Shown: positions 48,701 to 58,979 of the stretch, piece by piece
How the letters are laid out: the number at the start of each line of letters is the position of its first letter
How positions within the stretch are numbered: the first letter of the stretch is position 1
NCBI GenBank assembly: GCA_015680685.1
Contig: MNCI01028413.1
Span: 220,924-284,923 of the forward strand
Source: Gnetum montanum
Taxonomy: Eukaryota > Streptophyta > Gnetopsida > Gnetales > Gnetaceae
Direction of reading: 5' to 3'
Length of the DNA: 64,000 nt
Made by a program: the position numbers and the translations under genes
Notes under the pieces: generated by a model
Told to the model about the DNA's origin: nothing
Database searches by the model: none
What the model saw: the letters and a program-made list of their open reading frames with translations, nothing else

Positions 48701-51700
48701 ACAAGCAACAGCTAAAAAACAATAAAAAAGCCAAATGTTGTCATGGAGTTGAAAAACACTTGCCTGCCCACCAATCCCATGGCCTTACCATGATCAAATT
48801 CCTTATCCTTGTAGTTCATTGTTTTAGCCACAACTTCAACAAGGAATGGTACCTGATCCTTGGAGTGCTCCCTATACATCACAACCATTTTTCTCATGCC
48901 ATCCTTCTTCCTACCATGAAACTCAATAGGTCATGAACCATATAACTCATGCAGTACCCCACCAATATTGGCCATATCCACCACAACCATCTCTGTAATC
49001 GCAAGTCCACCAACGTCCATCATGGCCCTTTGTGCCATCATAGCAGGTAATTTTAAATCTACTATGGTGGGAACACGTCAAATTCCTTAATGCAAGGTAC
49101 TACCCTTATTTTTCATCATCATACCTTATTAGGCAATAGCACAATCATCATGTTCCTTCCATGGAAACAAATTCATCACCTCACAGACAAAAGCATTTTC
49201 ATAAAAGAAAAAAGAACAAAAACGTCTGTGAAGATTCACACTCATCGACTTCACCATAATCTTCAAAGAAACTGGACCAAGGAGGATATGCTTCTAAATA
49301 ACAAGTTTAGCAAGGAACTTGTCAGGTGCCAACCTTGAACTTAGTCATGGGAGAAGAGTTCTCCAAGTAATGGCTTTAGTGGTATAGTATGGTTTGTTTG
49401 GTTGGTGCGTATTTTTGTATTTTTTGAATTTAACAATATATCATTCTCTACTTTTCTTATTCTTTTAGTTTGAAATTTCTGCTAAGTGTGTTTTGTGTGT
49501 ATAAGAAAAACCAATTCATGTACTTTGTGGATGCTCGCCCAATAAGCCAATGGTGGATGGGTGAGTTACAGATGTGATGATGATGTGAGAGTGCTAAACA
49601 AGTTCAAAGTGAAGCCTTGATTGATGGAATGTCCACACAACAAAATTCACCCACCCACTTTTCTTTTTATCCATCACTAGTGAACTAGGCTTAGATTCAA
49701 CGGGGAGCTAGGACTCACACTATGAGTTGTTGAAGCTACTACTACTAGAACCATGGGCAGGTGGTGGGTCCATACCTTAGGGTGTGAGCTCTGGAATCCT
49801 AGAAGAGTGCTCAATCATTGGCAAGGAAAGGGTGTGTCATCGAGGGTCCTTGTGACCACTGTAATGGGTCTAATTGGTGTGATTGGACCAAGGTGCATAT
49901 GCTACAATGTCTGACCACCCTTGGTCAAAAGAGGTTTGTGATCTCATGAACCTATGTGTACCATGCAATGAAGGATGAATTCTCAAGACTGTGCAAGTCG
50001 AAGACTCCAAGTGATGATCCGACACTTCAATCGTTCCCATGATTATCACACACCATTCAAAAACCCTCTTCTCATGAAAAAAAAAATGAAAAAGTAGAAG
50101 AAAAACAAAGATGAAAAAAATGAATGAGGAAAAGAAAAAGAAAGAAGAGAAGAAAATTAAAAAATGAAGAAGAAGAGGTAATGGAAAGAGCAATATGATC
50201 CCCAAACTCTTTGGTCCACACAAATTGATATTTCTACCATCCCAATTGATCCTATGATCACTCAAGCTAGATCAAAATGAGCGGTTGGACCAATAATCAT
50301 GTAAAGTATATCTCATGTTCAATATGTTGCTTGGATCACTTGACCCCCAAATGTAATAGTCCAAGACAATCTCTTGCTCATCCCTACCCATGGCCATGAA
50401 GGCCTAGAAGTCTCTCTCTTAGTGAACTTTGGTAACATCAAATGTTGCTTCCACTCAATTCCTAAATCCATTTGTTCCTGTTTGTAATTGCTATTAGGAT
50501 TGGAATCGGTTAGCATAGCCAACGGAATCGATGAGAGGTTTCCGATAAAGAAAAATTTAGGGAGCTTCCTATGTATATGTGCACAGATAGAGGAAAACCA
50601 AACCAAAATCTTGACTTCTAGATTATCTACAGCACGTTGCCTTAGTTTAGTTTCATCAATGGTTAAACCATGGAACAATCAAGGCTAGATGGCACTAGTA
50701 GTGGCAGGTGAGACCTTTGCATTCAGAAAGGCAACTTGAAGGTCTACCCTGCTATGTGGACAAGTTGCAGTGAAGGGATGTAGTAGTCGATCTCTCACAA
50801 AGCGTACAACATGCTCACATGCTCCTATGAGCTACTTGAAAGATTGGCTGGGGATCTAGTGATGTTGCACTCCCACTTTCTCTTTCTTATCCATCATTCA
50901 TTCTCCATGTCTTCCTTTTCATTCTATGCATTGTTGTGTGTGGTAAGAAGTTGATCAGGCAATGAAGAGGATAAGATTTAATCATCCAAGGGGATGGACT
51001 CACATTTGATGTTGGTGTCTCACTAATTATTGGGAATCCATGGGTATCTCATCAATGGGTTTCACAAGGGTGAGAAAGGTAGGTGCCTGCTATGGGGAGG
51101 ACCCACTTGTGAATCCTTGGTAGCTTGGCATTGTACGTGAGCGAGCTCAAGCTTATCTCAAGTGATGATAGTGATTGCATTGCATGAAGCACCTGATTGG
51201 TCTTCCACTTGTGTGAGTATCGTCTATGAGCTTCCAGGTTTGATCATGACAATCCTTTTCCACCTTATCTCAATTGTGTCTATTTGTTTAACCTTGCGGT
51301 TTGTTATTTACCTCCTATTTTTAGAACCCCTCTTTCCTAGTTCTTAGATCATGGGAATGAGTAGATTCGACATTATGATTTAAATCTCGTGAGTTTGGAC
51401 ATCATCTAAGATAAGATTTTAATGTTTCAATCGTCTTGCTCTCTTTTGTAGCTTGTTTGGTTCAATCCGTGGTTGGATTCTTGTAATTTTCATGAGCATT
51501 TGTTCTTCTTGTTTTTTTCATTGGCATTTGTCACGTGGTTCAATTTAGGTCTCTTGCAACTCAATTGTGGGGGAGAGGCACTGATTTGGGTATGTACTTT
51601 ATAATGTTGGTGGTTATTTAAAATATTTCCCCTTTATTCTTACTTATCCATGCATGCCTTGATTCCATGGTTGTGATTATGTTTCTCTCATGCCCCCAAG

Positions 51701-54700
51701 GGTTATACTTATCATTGTTCTTATGGCTATTTTTTGCAATGGTAGTATAATGCCTTGGGGATCTCACTTGATTTTTAGCATTTTCACAACTCATCATGCT
51801 TAGGCAATTGTTCTCAAGATTTTGTAGACCTGCTTGGGAGGAGATTGAGAGATCTTGATCTTTGATCCATGGTCTGCAAAAGAACCACCAATCCTAGAAG
51901 AATAGTAGGAACAACATCAATAACTAGATCCAACACTTGTACATGAGAGACCTCCCTCTAGAGAGATCTAAAGGCAAACGATCATGCTTTTGATCTTTTA
52001 GGTTGAGTGCATGCCCTTTCAAGATCTTCTGAATGAGTGCCAGAGGAGCTAGCAGGAGATGATTTAAAGCTGGATGACATGGAAGAAGGCATAGATGCAA
52101 ATGATGTGCGGCAAAGACCTAATACATGCAAGTATGTCAAGGAGGATTTTCTTCTCTGTCACCACCCCCTAGCACTTCTTTGTAAGGTGGCTTATATTGT
52201 AATGTAGCCATAGTCTATGTTATACATTTGTAATTCTTCCACACTGACTTTGTCATGTGTCTAGTCCTTGTTTTCTGTCTTAGGTTTTAAAGTTATGGGA
52301 CTAGCTTTACTCAGTCGTGGGAGAATGATGAGCGACCTAGTGGCAATTTGTATGTCAATTGTAAGCCCTAGATTTGGGAAGTGTTTCACATGCCTTGTGT
52401 TTGTAGTCTAGCATGTTAGGTTGAGATTCTTAGTCTCTCGAGATGCACCCTAGCCCCCTATGTCATACTTTGAGGTTGTGTGCATGATTCCAAGCTCCTT
52501 ATGACAATTTTGACTTCATTCAAATGTCCTATGGTCCCTTTGGCATGCTCCCTCAAGTTTCCACTTTCATCCAACAGCCATTATGCAAGGGTGTCATCGC
52601 ACCCCTTGCTTGCTCAAATTTGGGCCAAAGTGCTGAAAGTGCATTCCAATTGACAAGGGCTACATTGATGGACCTCCATTGACACCTAAACATTGACAAA
52701 CCTAAAATGAGCTCACCCACACTTAGTCATAACTTAGATTTCATTTGGCCTTTTGGCATATAATTTGTGTGAAGAGCTCTTCCTCCCTTGTGTAAGTTAA
52801 TTCCTTTCCTTGTCTTGTGTGTGTCTTTTGAGTTGTCACTTTCACAAGTGCGGTTAAATTTTGTCAAAGTGCTACCTTGCTTATGTAGCCTAGAACCATT
52901 TGCTTGATGCAGAGTTCAGTGTTTGTGCAATGAATAAAACTTATGGTTTTCCCTTGTTGAACCATCGATGCCTTAAACATTAAAACACCAACAACATTTA
53001 TAAAACATTAAAACAGTAAAAGTATTTATTTAATTCTCATTTTCATAAGTTGTGACAATTCATCCTTACTCAAGGAGGTCACAACTATACGGTATGGTGT
53101 TGGGCCATCAAGGTTGTGACTAAGAGCTATATTTATTGCATTTCGTCTATGGTGTTGCACCTATCCCCAAGAGGGATTGCAATAAAAGCATTACACCTTT
53201 CCCACAAGGGATTGCGATACATGTGTGTTTATATTTATTTTATTCTTATATTCATAAAATCCATAAAACTTATAAAATATAACATTATATATATTCTCTC
53301 ATCTTCCTCATTGTGACAACATGGGTTTTAATGTATCATATGTATTATATTCTCTTTTATATTTATTGAATGCAACAATATACACAAGTGCTTTTGGCAA
53401 TCCACTCAACATCATCTTTGAAGCTTATGACCGAATTGCACTATGTTCCATACAATGTAGTCCCATTGGTTCAAAACTGGTAGGACCACTATCATATGTA
53501 CAAGTCAAGTGGATAAAGAAGCCATTCATTAAAAGAAAGTGGGTCTAATCCTTAAAGTTCATCTCTTTTTTGAATTAGTACAACCAGAAAAAATTTTAAC
53601 AATGAATAATATGTTAAACCGATGATGGATAACAGTTATAGATGTTTTTGTAAGAATGTTCATGAAGATGGTAATCATATCTTTTTGCATTACCTTGCAA
53701 TTGCCTATATTTGGAATAGAGTTTGGAAAGCTACAAATCAGCATTTTAGTATGCCAAAATCTTGCAACAACTTGGACTTGGATTGGTCAAACTCAATAAA
53801 TTAATAAAATTTGGGGAGCTTTTCTAGTACATGTGACCTTAAAAATTTGGGAGGGATAAAAATCAATTTCAATAGAGTATGCTAGCTAGCAGTAAAAAAT
53901 TAAATGGAGAATGTGATCTATAAAATGGAACTTGACTGCCCATGTCTCTAAGAATTCAAACAACTTGGATAGTCCCATAAGGGACGCAAATCTTCTAATG
54001 AACTTCAATTCTTGAGATTTGAAGACTATCATGAGTGATGTCACAACTTGTAAAAACAACAGTAAAACATCTGCAGTCTCCTTTTATGAATTATCATTGG
54101 TGCAAATCAAATGTTTTATTAATTACACATTTTCCTTTTGAGATCTTCGATGCCCCGTATTTTTACCATGCTACTATAGGGTACATGTTTGCAATTCGCC
54201 CTTACCATGCTAACGATTAAGTCAAAGCTCACCCTTATTTATAGTTCACGCATCAAAACCTACATCTGATATTTCAATTGTCATTTAGACTGTTTTACTA
54301 GTTAAAATCCCTTATTGCATCTGTGCTCATGTTCATCTCCCAAAAGTAAGAGGTTTCTTTAACCAGGTGAAAAAAAAATTTTAAAATTATAAAAAATGAA
54401 ACTCAAATACAACCAACCAGGAATGTCTTAGGATTGCAGAGATGAACCAAGTAATATTACAAGAAATTACCATTCTTAACATGGAAACTGCTAAACCTCT
54501 CTTTTTACTGTTCAACGAGAATGATCAAACCACTTAATCATCTCATTTTATTTTAATCCAGGCACGCTCAAAAGAACCCCTAAACAATGTTTTGATTCGT
54601 CATTCTTATGCTTCTTGCATCGCTTAGGTTCTGATCAGGTTAGGTTCTTAAATGCCTAGTAGCATGTGTCGTTGATATTTCTGAGTCAAATTTTTTAAAC

Positions 54701-55415
54701 CAAATTTCATTATGAATGCTGACTAATCATAATTCTCTAAAAATTTTCCAACCTGAAAAAGAAAATATGTAAGTGGTGAGTATTCCAAGAATAATCCCAT
54801 TGTTCTTCAAATCTTCCTTGATTATTTCCGTGTCATATCGGTTCATCCATAAAGATGCTAAGAACAATCGAATAATCTCATTGCACTTCAAACCTTATTT
54901 TTTAATATAATATCTTTTTACTTCATTAAAAAAATTGCAAGAAACGAATCGGTACCGAGCGCATCTCATCTTTTGAGACAAATGACATGGAAATGAGCTT
55001 CAGACTGTCCCTGATGACCTCCGACGCCACCTCTGTGATGGCCTCTGCTTGCTGAGTAGTCATGCCTTGCCCTTCCAGCTGCCTCACCTTTCAAAGCACC
55101 ATCATTCTCTCAGACACTTTGATATTAATCAAATACAGACAATTCCAAGAGTAAATAATAAACCATGTGAATGAAATCAAAGCCCAAAATGAACCGAATC
55201 AATCGGTGAATGATCCGTAATCGTTGCTCAAAAACATTTGACCAAAATTCAGAGAAAAGCAATTCAAAACGGAAAACAATTGAAATGCTAACCATGGCCA
55301 AAGTGTCCACGAGAAAGGCTCTGTTACCGGGAACGAGTTCAGACATGGCTCTTGCACATCCATTACGATAAAGTGCTTGAAAACAGGACTGCAATGACAG
55401 CCGGAGATGAAGCAT
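36713..55415 (-). CDS. DUF1640/CCDC90-type (MCUR1-like) mitochondrial coiled-coil protein, eight exons, 211 codons
   Basis: Exons: 55415-55293, 55087-54956, 41933-41874, 41683-41607, 41370-41314, 40581-40515, 37024-36961, 36768-36713. They total 636 bases with an intact frame, and all seven introns are GT-AG. Residues 1-35 are Arg-rich with few acids, as in a mitochondrial targeting peptide. FLVDTLAMVRQLEGQGM, then QQAEAITEVASEVIRDSL (35-72) is the family signature. Residues 85-190 are a charged coiled coil (LSKFNAEVKSSL, ENEKLRSDIDKL, QRLDMNLEKA, EETTNLTNKLD). A membrane segment follows (about 191-207), and the protein ends LLRLMK. Relatives are inner-membrane proteins; the animal MCUR1 is linked to the calcium uniporter, and the plant role is little known. 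An in-frame stop (55443-55445) precedes the ATG. Intron sizes are 205, 13022, 190, 236, 732, 3490 and 192 bp. Length is close to that of known plant members as I recall them. Confidence 0.93.
36961..37024 (-). CDS. Exon 7: end of coiled coil, start of membrane segment
   Basis: 64 bases, EIHALKTQMEVGKSEVIKYC then I plus one base. Acceptor CAATAG, donor GTCAGT (phase 1). Confidence 0.94.
38845..39335. repeat. Patch of degenerate CCAYRACYCATGGTC-type units
   Basis: Over about 490 bp the motif CCATGACTCATGGTC and variants (ACCACAACTCATGATC, CCACAACCCATGGTGG, CCATGACCTGTGGTTT) recur a dozen times or more at irregular spacing. Many are imperfect palindromes. They look like the decayed remains of a short tandem array. 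Confidence 0.6.
40110..40215 (+). repeat. Possible tRNA-derived SINE fragment in intron 6
   Basis: GGATAGCTCACTTGGTAGG resembles a tRNA A box, and GTTGCAAGTTTCG about 40 bases later resembles a B box. No clear poly(A) tail or target duplication. Confidence 0.3.
40515..40581 (-). CDS. Exon 6: coiled coil
   Basis: 67 bases, RTRDELSNQKEETTNLTNKL then DK. Acceptor TTTTTAG, donor GTAAAC (phase 0). The motif TTNLTNKLD is a family hallmark. Confidence 0.95.
41314..41370 (-). CDS. Exon 5: coiled coil
   Basis: 57 bases, completing Arg then YEIEKVIASQRLDMNLEK. Acceptor CTTCCAG, donor GTAAG (phase 2). Confidence 0.95.
41607..41683 (-). CDS. Exon 4: coiled coil
   Basis: 77 bases: DNRFSTLQHENEKLRSDIDK, then LKSVL plus two bases of an Arg codon. 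Acceptor TTGCAG, donor GTGTGG (phase 2). Confidence 0.94.
41874..41933 (-). CDS. Exon 3: start of the coiled coil
   Basis: 20 codons, IQLLHEAELSKFNAEVKSSL, with acceptor TTCCAG and donor GTATTTG (phase 0). It lies 13 kb downstream of exon 2. Confidence 0.93.
42476..42944 (+). repeat. LTR copy A of a TGTTAG…TTACA family
   Basis: Starts TGTTAGAAAACCC and ends GTTGTTATA. It matches 44470-44899 over its whole length with small differences (shared GGACTCCCTC, CCCCTCTAAGTCCTCTTCAT, TGTAGATGCATCGTCT). No primer site follows it, so it may be a solo LTR or the LTR of a damaged element. Confidence 0.75.
43165..43390 (-). pseudogene. Gag fragment of the element 1/2 family
   Basis: Minus-strand pieces YNDEPLLAT, IKEAMQIPVKH and FDMNNMLQFKEGYHTDPQNH followed by LQAFND match Gag of elements 1 and 2 (LDMNNIPCFEGGYNADPQHH). 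About 70 codons survive, with stops. A third branch of that family once inserted here. Confidence 0.75.
44470..44899 (+). repeat. LTR copy B, a 5' LTR
   Basis: Starts TGTTAGAAAATCC and ends GTTGTTACA. Two bases later comes a primer binding site of the initiator tRNA-Met type (44902), so this is the 5' LTR of a plus-strand element. Confidence 0.8.
44902..44913 (+). other. Primer binding site (tRNA-iMet type)
   Basis: TGGTATTAGATC agrees with TGGTATCAGAGC at 10 of 12 positions, right after the LTR end. The element downstream (44914-47250) has no recognisable Gag or Pol. Confidence 0.75.
44914..47250 (+). other. Interior of the LTR-B element; no gene recognised
   Basis: GT-rich DNA following the primer site. 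Open stretches at 45348-45614, 45557-45859 and 46653-46919 have skewed Cys/Phe/Val composition and no family likeness. A matching 3' LTR was not found to the right, so the element is truncated or a large non-coding derivative. Confidence 0.4.
47260..48010 (-). pseudogene. LINE (L1-type) ORF2 remnant, endonuclease start
   Basis: At about 47974 the minus strand reads MKILSWNVRGLQMPSHQQAI, the classic start of a plant L1-type apurinic endonuclease. It continues to about 47790, then further pieces run to 47260 with stops. The endonuclease nicks target DNA to prime reverse transcription. The RT domain is missing on this side. Confidence 0.75.
48206..49080 (-). pseudogene. Probable LINE ORF1 remnant
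   Basis: Upstream of the endonuclease start on the same strand lies an open stretch of 162 codons (48694-48206) with Cys/His-rich pieces (CWWGKARHFH, then KTRCPKQQQK) compatible with a zinc-knuckle ORF1. Before it is a second open part (48897-48712) with KDQVPFLVEVVAKTM. The position fits ORF1; the sequence likeness is weak. Confidence 0.45.
49340..52325 (+). other. Probable 3' interior of an LTR element; no gene recognised
   Basis: No coding family was recognised. It contains a purine-rich tract (50077-50180) and a G-run, CAATTGTGGGGGAGAGG (51562-51577), of the kind found near the 3' end of gypsy elements. It ends at the purine tract CGTGGGAGAA (52316-52325). Confidence 0.4.
52326..53110 (+). 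repeat. LTR-like sequence starting TGATGAGCGACC
   Basis: Begins TGATGAGC directly after a purine tract and has an AATAAA signal at 52933-52938, as a 3' LTR would. The end is not defined, and no partner LTR was found. Confidence 0.35.
53600..53900 (+). pseudogene. LINE ORF2 C-terminal remnant (zf-RVT type)
   Basis: The open part 53622-53801 reads RCFCKNVHEDGNHIFLHYLA, then YIWNRVWKA. It fits the C..C…E…H.F..C…..W pattern of the zinc-binding domain after plant LINE reverse transcriptases, with one Cys replaced. Downstream HVTLKIWEGKNQ fits the usual W.IW..RN tail. Opposite strand to the LINE at 47-49 kb, so a separate insertion. Confidence 0.65.
54956..55087 (-). CDS. Exon 2: conserved N-terminal signature
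   Basis: 44 codons from VRQLEGQGMTTQQAEAITEV to SFVSKDEMRS, between acceptor AAAG and donor GTACCG (phase 0). This is the most diagnostic part of the DUF1640 family. Confidence 0.95.
55293..55415 (-). CDS. Exon 1: start codon and targeting peptide
   Basis: 41 codons, ATG at 55415, ending …FLVDTLAM before a GTTAGC donor (phase 0). The peptide MLHLRLSLQSCFQALYRNGC is basic and amphipathic, fitting mitochondrial import. The codon TGA lies in frame 28 bases upstream, so translation cannot begin earlier in this frame. Confidence 0.9.
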
Positions 55416-55760
55416 ATTTGCAAGCACTGAATCGTGTGTTATTCAATGGTGAGGAGGCAAGGCAAGCGCTTCCGGATTCGAGCTTCAAGGCAGTGCCTCG
55501 CGAAATCGTTAGCAACGGTGGTCACGCGGCTGCAGTTGAAGCTGGCGGAGTTGAAACTGGTGAGAATTGGAATTTTAAGTGCAACATTGGCGAGACTCTG
55601 AACCGTGGAGGAACTTGGAGGACCCTGCAAATAAAGCCGTGTGAAGCGATTTGAACCTGGTTTTGGTTTTGGTTTTGGTTTTGTAGCCTGGGCTGGGAGG
55701 TACAACCGCCAAAGCTTATCTCTGTGTCGCTTCGCTAGTCAGTGAATACGCTACGGTCAT
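55416..55760 (-). promoter_or_regulatory. Likely 5' untranslated region and promoter of the DUF1640-type gene
   Basis: GC-richer than its surroundings, with several CpG sites kept, which fits an active promoter. A GGTTTT repeat is at 55660-55683. An 88-codon open frame (55705-55439) ends 23 bases before the gene's ATG in another frame. No TATA box was placed with confidence. Confidence 0.5.
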
Positions 55761-55859
55761 GCATGGCCCATACCCAAGCATGATGTGTCCCAAATGAATA
55801 TCATGGCATGTGCATATGCACATTGTAAATCATTTTGCACAAAACACCCTGCAAAATTT

Positions 55860-56040
55860 GGGCGCCATTCAGAAGCATCTCTCCGTAGCGGCGCCATTGC
55901 CCACTCAGTTTTTGTTGCATCTTGAACTCTGCTCAGCGGCGCCATTGATCACGCAGTTTTCTTTGATGCTCAACTCTGCTCACCGGCCCCATTTGTTGCT
56001 CCTGCGGTAGTTTTCCTTGCTCAGCGACACCATTCCTTCC
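55860..56040. repeat. Imperfect tandem repeat of about 47 bp upstream of the gene
   Basis: GCGGCGCCATTG recurs at 55888 and 55936, with weaker copies at 55861, 55982 and about 56023. Each is followed by CTCAGTTTT-like and CTCAACTCTGCTC-like segments. The period is 46-48 bp. It lies about 450-600 bp upstream of the start codon. Confidence 0.75.
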
Positions 56041-57230
56041 ACAGTTGCACCAATGAACCTGCAACTGTAAATTATTTCAGGAGCTTTTGTTTTCATGGTT
56101 TCAAGTATAAATCTGTATAACATGTTAATGAAAATGCAGGTTTTACCTAATTGGTTACATTTATTGGACATGATGATCTTTATTGTATTTCTCATTTTGA
56201 GTTAAAATCTAGCAATATTTTTATATCTGTTCAGCAAATGTTAACATAATACCTTTTTATGATAATATTAAAATAGTGCTATGATATAAACTATGACAAA
56301 CAATTTTGCAAAATAAAGCTATGATAGAATATAGATAGTGAGAACATGTTGAAGATTATTTTAACTATTATTAGAGTTCAACCGAAGAAAGCATTATACT
56401 TGGCTAAACCTTATTTTGATAAACTATTTTGACCATCCAAATTTGATAGCCATAGTTTGAAAGAACAACCATAAAATATAAAACTATGTAATCATACAAT
56501 TTTTTAATTAGTCATTAAGAAAGTCATAATTTCAGTTTTGAATTCTCTATTAACATTGTAAGCTCTTAAGTTTCTTAGATCAATTGATTTGATCTTTTTT
56601 GTCAAAATCATTACATATCTTAACGTAAGTTAATTACATCGAATCCATTACTTCAAAATAAGATCATTTTTGAACCATAATATTTAGATCCATCATCTAG
56701 AATGTTGCCATCATGTTCCTTTTCCCTCTTGAAAAGGGACAAATCTATAGTTGGAGTGCAATCACTAAAGAAAATATTTTTTATATATCTCTAAAGTTGT
56801 TTTTGTCTTCATTATTTGATTCTTGGTAAGTCATGTATCTTAGTGGGAAGATGACTGTAATCTTAATAATTGATTAATGATGGTGGTTTGATGCAATTTC
56901 AACATGTCTATATGCAAGATGTGTACATTTATAGGTGTTCTAAAGTTTACTACCAATTTCTATAACATTTGCTAATAATGTTATTTTTGATGCACCATAG
57001 CTTCAGTAGGCTAGTTGTCTATTGAAATTTGCCTTGATAGCGATTGCTATTGTTAAAGTTCTATACAATCATGAATGTGATAAAAGTAATAGGGAATACT
57101 AGAAAGGATCTTCCATGTGAGTTCATGTAGTTCTTGAAATGTAGTTATTTCAAAATTATAGTAATTCACTTCCTAATGAATTTTGTTAGCTTTATGTTAT
57201 TTTAAATTTCATTTAATTTTCCAAATTGAA
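56041..57230. other. No gene recognised; AT-rich DNA
   Basis: I see no coding region, LTR boundary or notable repeat in this stretch. Confidence 0.6.
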
Positions 57231-57239
57231 GCTATTTCC

Positions 57240-58340
57240 TTAGTTTGTAAACATAATGTTTAAAGAATTTTGGAATTTCTAAAATTAAAGAGAATTGAAA
57301 TTTATAATTGGATGACAATGGAAGGCTATTTTGATAAAAATATTGTTTACAATTTTTATGAATGGTTGAGTGATGGTGTGTCAGTTGGGTTAAAATTTTT
57401 AAAATACTTTGCAAGCCATTGTGTAAGGTTAAAATTTCGCCTTCAATGCAAATGATATTGTAGATATCATACAAGTTTCATGCAACAATGAGCTAGCTAT
57501 CAAGGAACAAAGGTGGAAGTAAAAATCACCTAATTTAGTATGCCCAAAATTTGATAAGAAAGAAAACAATGCAAATTGTTATAAGACTTATTGTTGCTCT
57601 TCAAATTTATGTAGTGGGCTTTATTTCTAGTGAAAGCAATCAAAGAAAAAATATTTAATAATGCAATTTTACTCATGTGACCGTTGGATAACAATGAAGA
57701 TCTTCATTTTAATATCACAGTGACCATGCTATCTCAAATGAGGACGCATGGAAGGGCATGGTAGCTACATGATACTATAGAGTCTCTTGGTTTTCCAATC
57801 ATTGCTAGTAAATTATTATAGAAAAAGAATATACAAGTTATCCCAATTCAACTTCAAAAAATAATGAAGTTGAATCTAGAAAGCATTTTCATGAATGCAT
57901 CATTGTTGAAGACAACTAAGATCTCATCTTGTTTGAAAGAAAATGACAAGTTGTCTTTGCAAGATGTGTGTCATCATGTCAAATGTTTTCTTAAAGTAAT
58001 TGAGGACAAGTTAGAAAATGTGATTGAGACATAACGCAATTATTCTGAAAACAATGCAACACTTTGGAATGTTGTGAAGGAGCTGAAATGTAACAAGTCT
58101 CACTTGCTAGAAGAAAACAATAAACTAAAGGCTAAAATAGAGAATTTTATAGCTCATGAAAACAGTTGCATGGAGAAGCTTATGATTTAGAATGAGAAAA
58201 TGGATGATGAAATTATAGCACTAAATACAAAAATTAACTTGTTAAGAAATGCATTTGTACTTAAGAAAAATGTCTCCAAAGTTATTCACCCTAAGGCAAG
58301 CAACATTATCAGAGACCTAAATGATGGTATGTTATATATT
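57240..58340 (+). pseudogene. Fossil repeat ORF with a globular part and a coiled coil
   Basis: Plus-strand translation with stops. WMTMEGYFDKNIVYNFYEWL and FRLQCK (57300-57455) form a possible globular part. Near 57690-58000 come ITVTMLSQMRTHGRA and SLLKTTKISSCLKENDKLSL. A helical region follows (58020-58320: LLEENNKLKAKIENF, NEKMDDEIIALNTKINLL). The organisation recalls repeat ORFs with a plant-specific N-terminal domain and coiled coil, followed by a Ulp1-type protease (58980-59565). It probably belonged to the same element as that protease. Not recognised with certainty. Confidence 0.45.
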
Positions 58341-58979
58341 TTCTTTAATTCTTTCTTTATTTTTCAAGCTTTTCTTTTATGTCATTACTGTAAATGTTTC
58401 TAACAATTTTGCATGAAATGCCAACACCTAAAGTAGTCAAAAGATTATTTGTTTTCGTTGAACATAACAAAGAACAAGTGATCCATTAGAAAAATTATTT
58501 GAATAAAGAAACATGTATGTGAACTTGTTGTTTCTGTTCCATTTTTTTTATTTAATTCTTCTATTTTATGCTCATCTTTTTATCTAATTATATGTATCAA
58601 ACTATCATGGTTATATGTTGTTGAACTTTATTATCAAATTTTACCTTTGGCAATTAATGCCTGTGTAGATTGCAATACGTGAATTGATCAATCTGGAACA
58701 ATTGATAAACTGATGCATTTGCTTGTCTTCAATATGCTTGACATTAAAGAGCTTGTAAGGATATCTTTTGCCCCATATGTCACCATAGGATTTTCTTTCA
58801 AGAGTGTATATTAAGATGGATGGAAATAATGGCTTGATGATGATATCATAGATGTGTAAATCATGCACTTGAAACTACTTCAAAAGTCAATCTATGCCTG
58901 TGAAGAATATCATAGTTGAAAATATTCTATCTTCAATAGTATGTTTCAATGTTATGCAAAGTCCTTCAAGAGCAAGATG

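Larger units (their letters stand above)
41934..54955 (-). other. Intron 2 of the DUF1640-type gene (13.0 kb), filled with repeat remains
   Basis: Donor GTACCG at the exon 2 side, acceptor TTCCAG at the exon 3 side. Inside are two copies of a 0.45-kb LTR (42476, 44470), a gag fragment of the element 1/2 family (43165-43390), two LINE remnants (47260-49080 minus, 53600-53900 plus) and an LTR-like end at 52326. The intact coding exons show that the intron is still spliced despite its size, or was until recently. Confidence 0.85.

Noticed and set aside
49870-50265. 131-codon Phe/Leu-rich open stretch (minus), possible membrane protein
   Set aside because: The hydrophobic run is the complement of a 100-bp purine tract. 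The flanks show no protein family.
50319-50678. 119-codon open stretch (minus)
   Set aside because: No recognisable motif. It lies in the middle of probable repeat DNA with no start context or neighbours to support it.
55125-55290. Continuation of exon 1 into intron 1 as a longer protein
   Set aside because: The frame is open there, but joining through the GT-AG intron gives the conserved family sequence, while the read-through tail does not.
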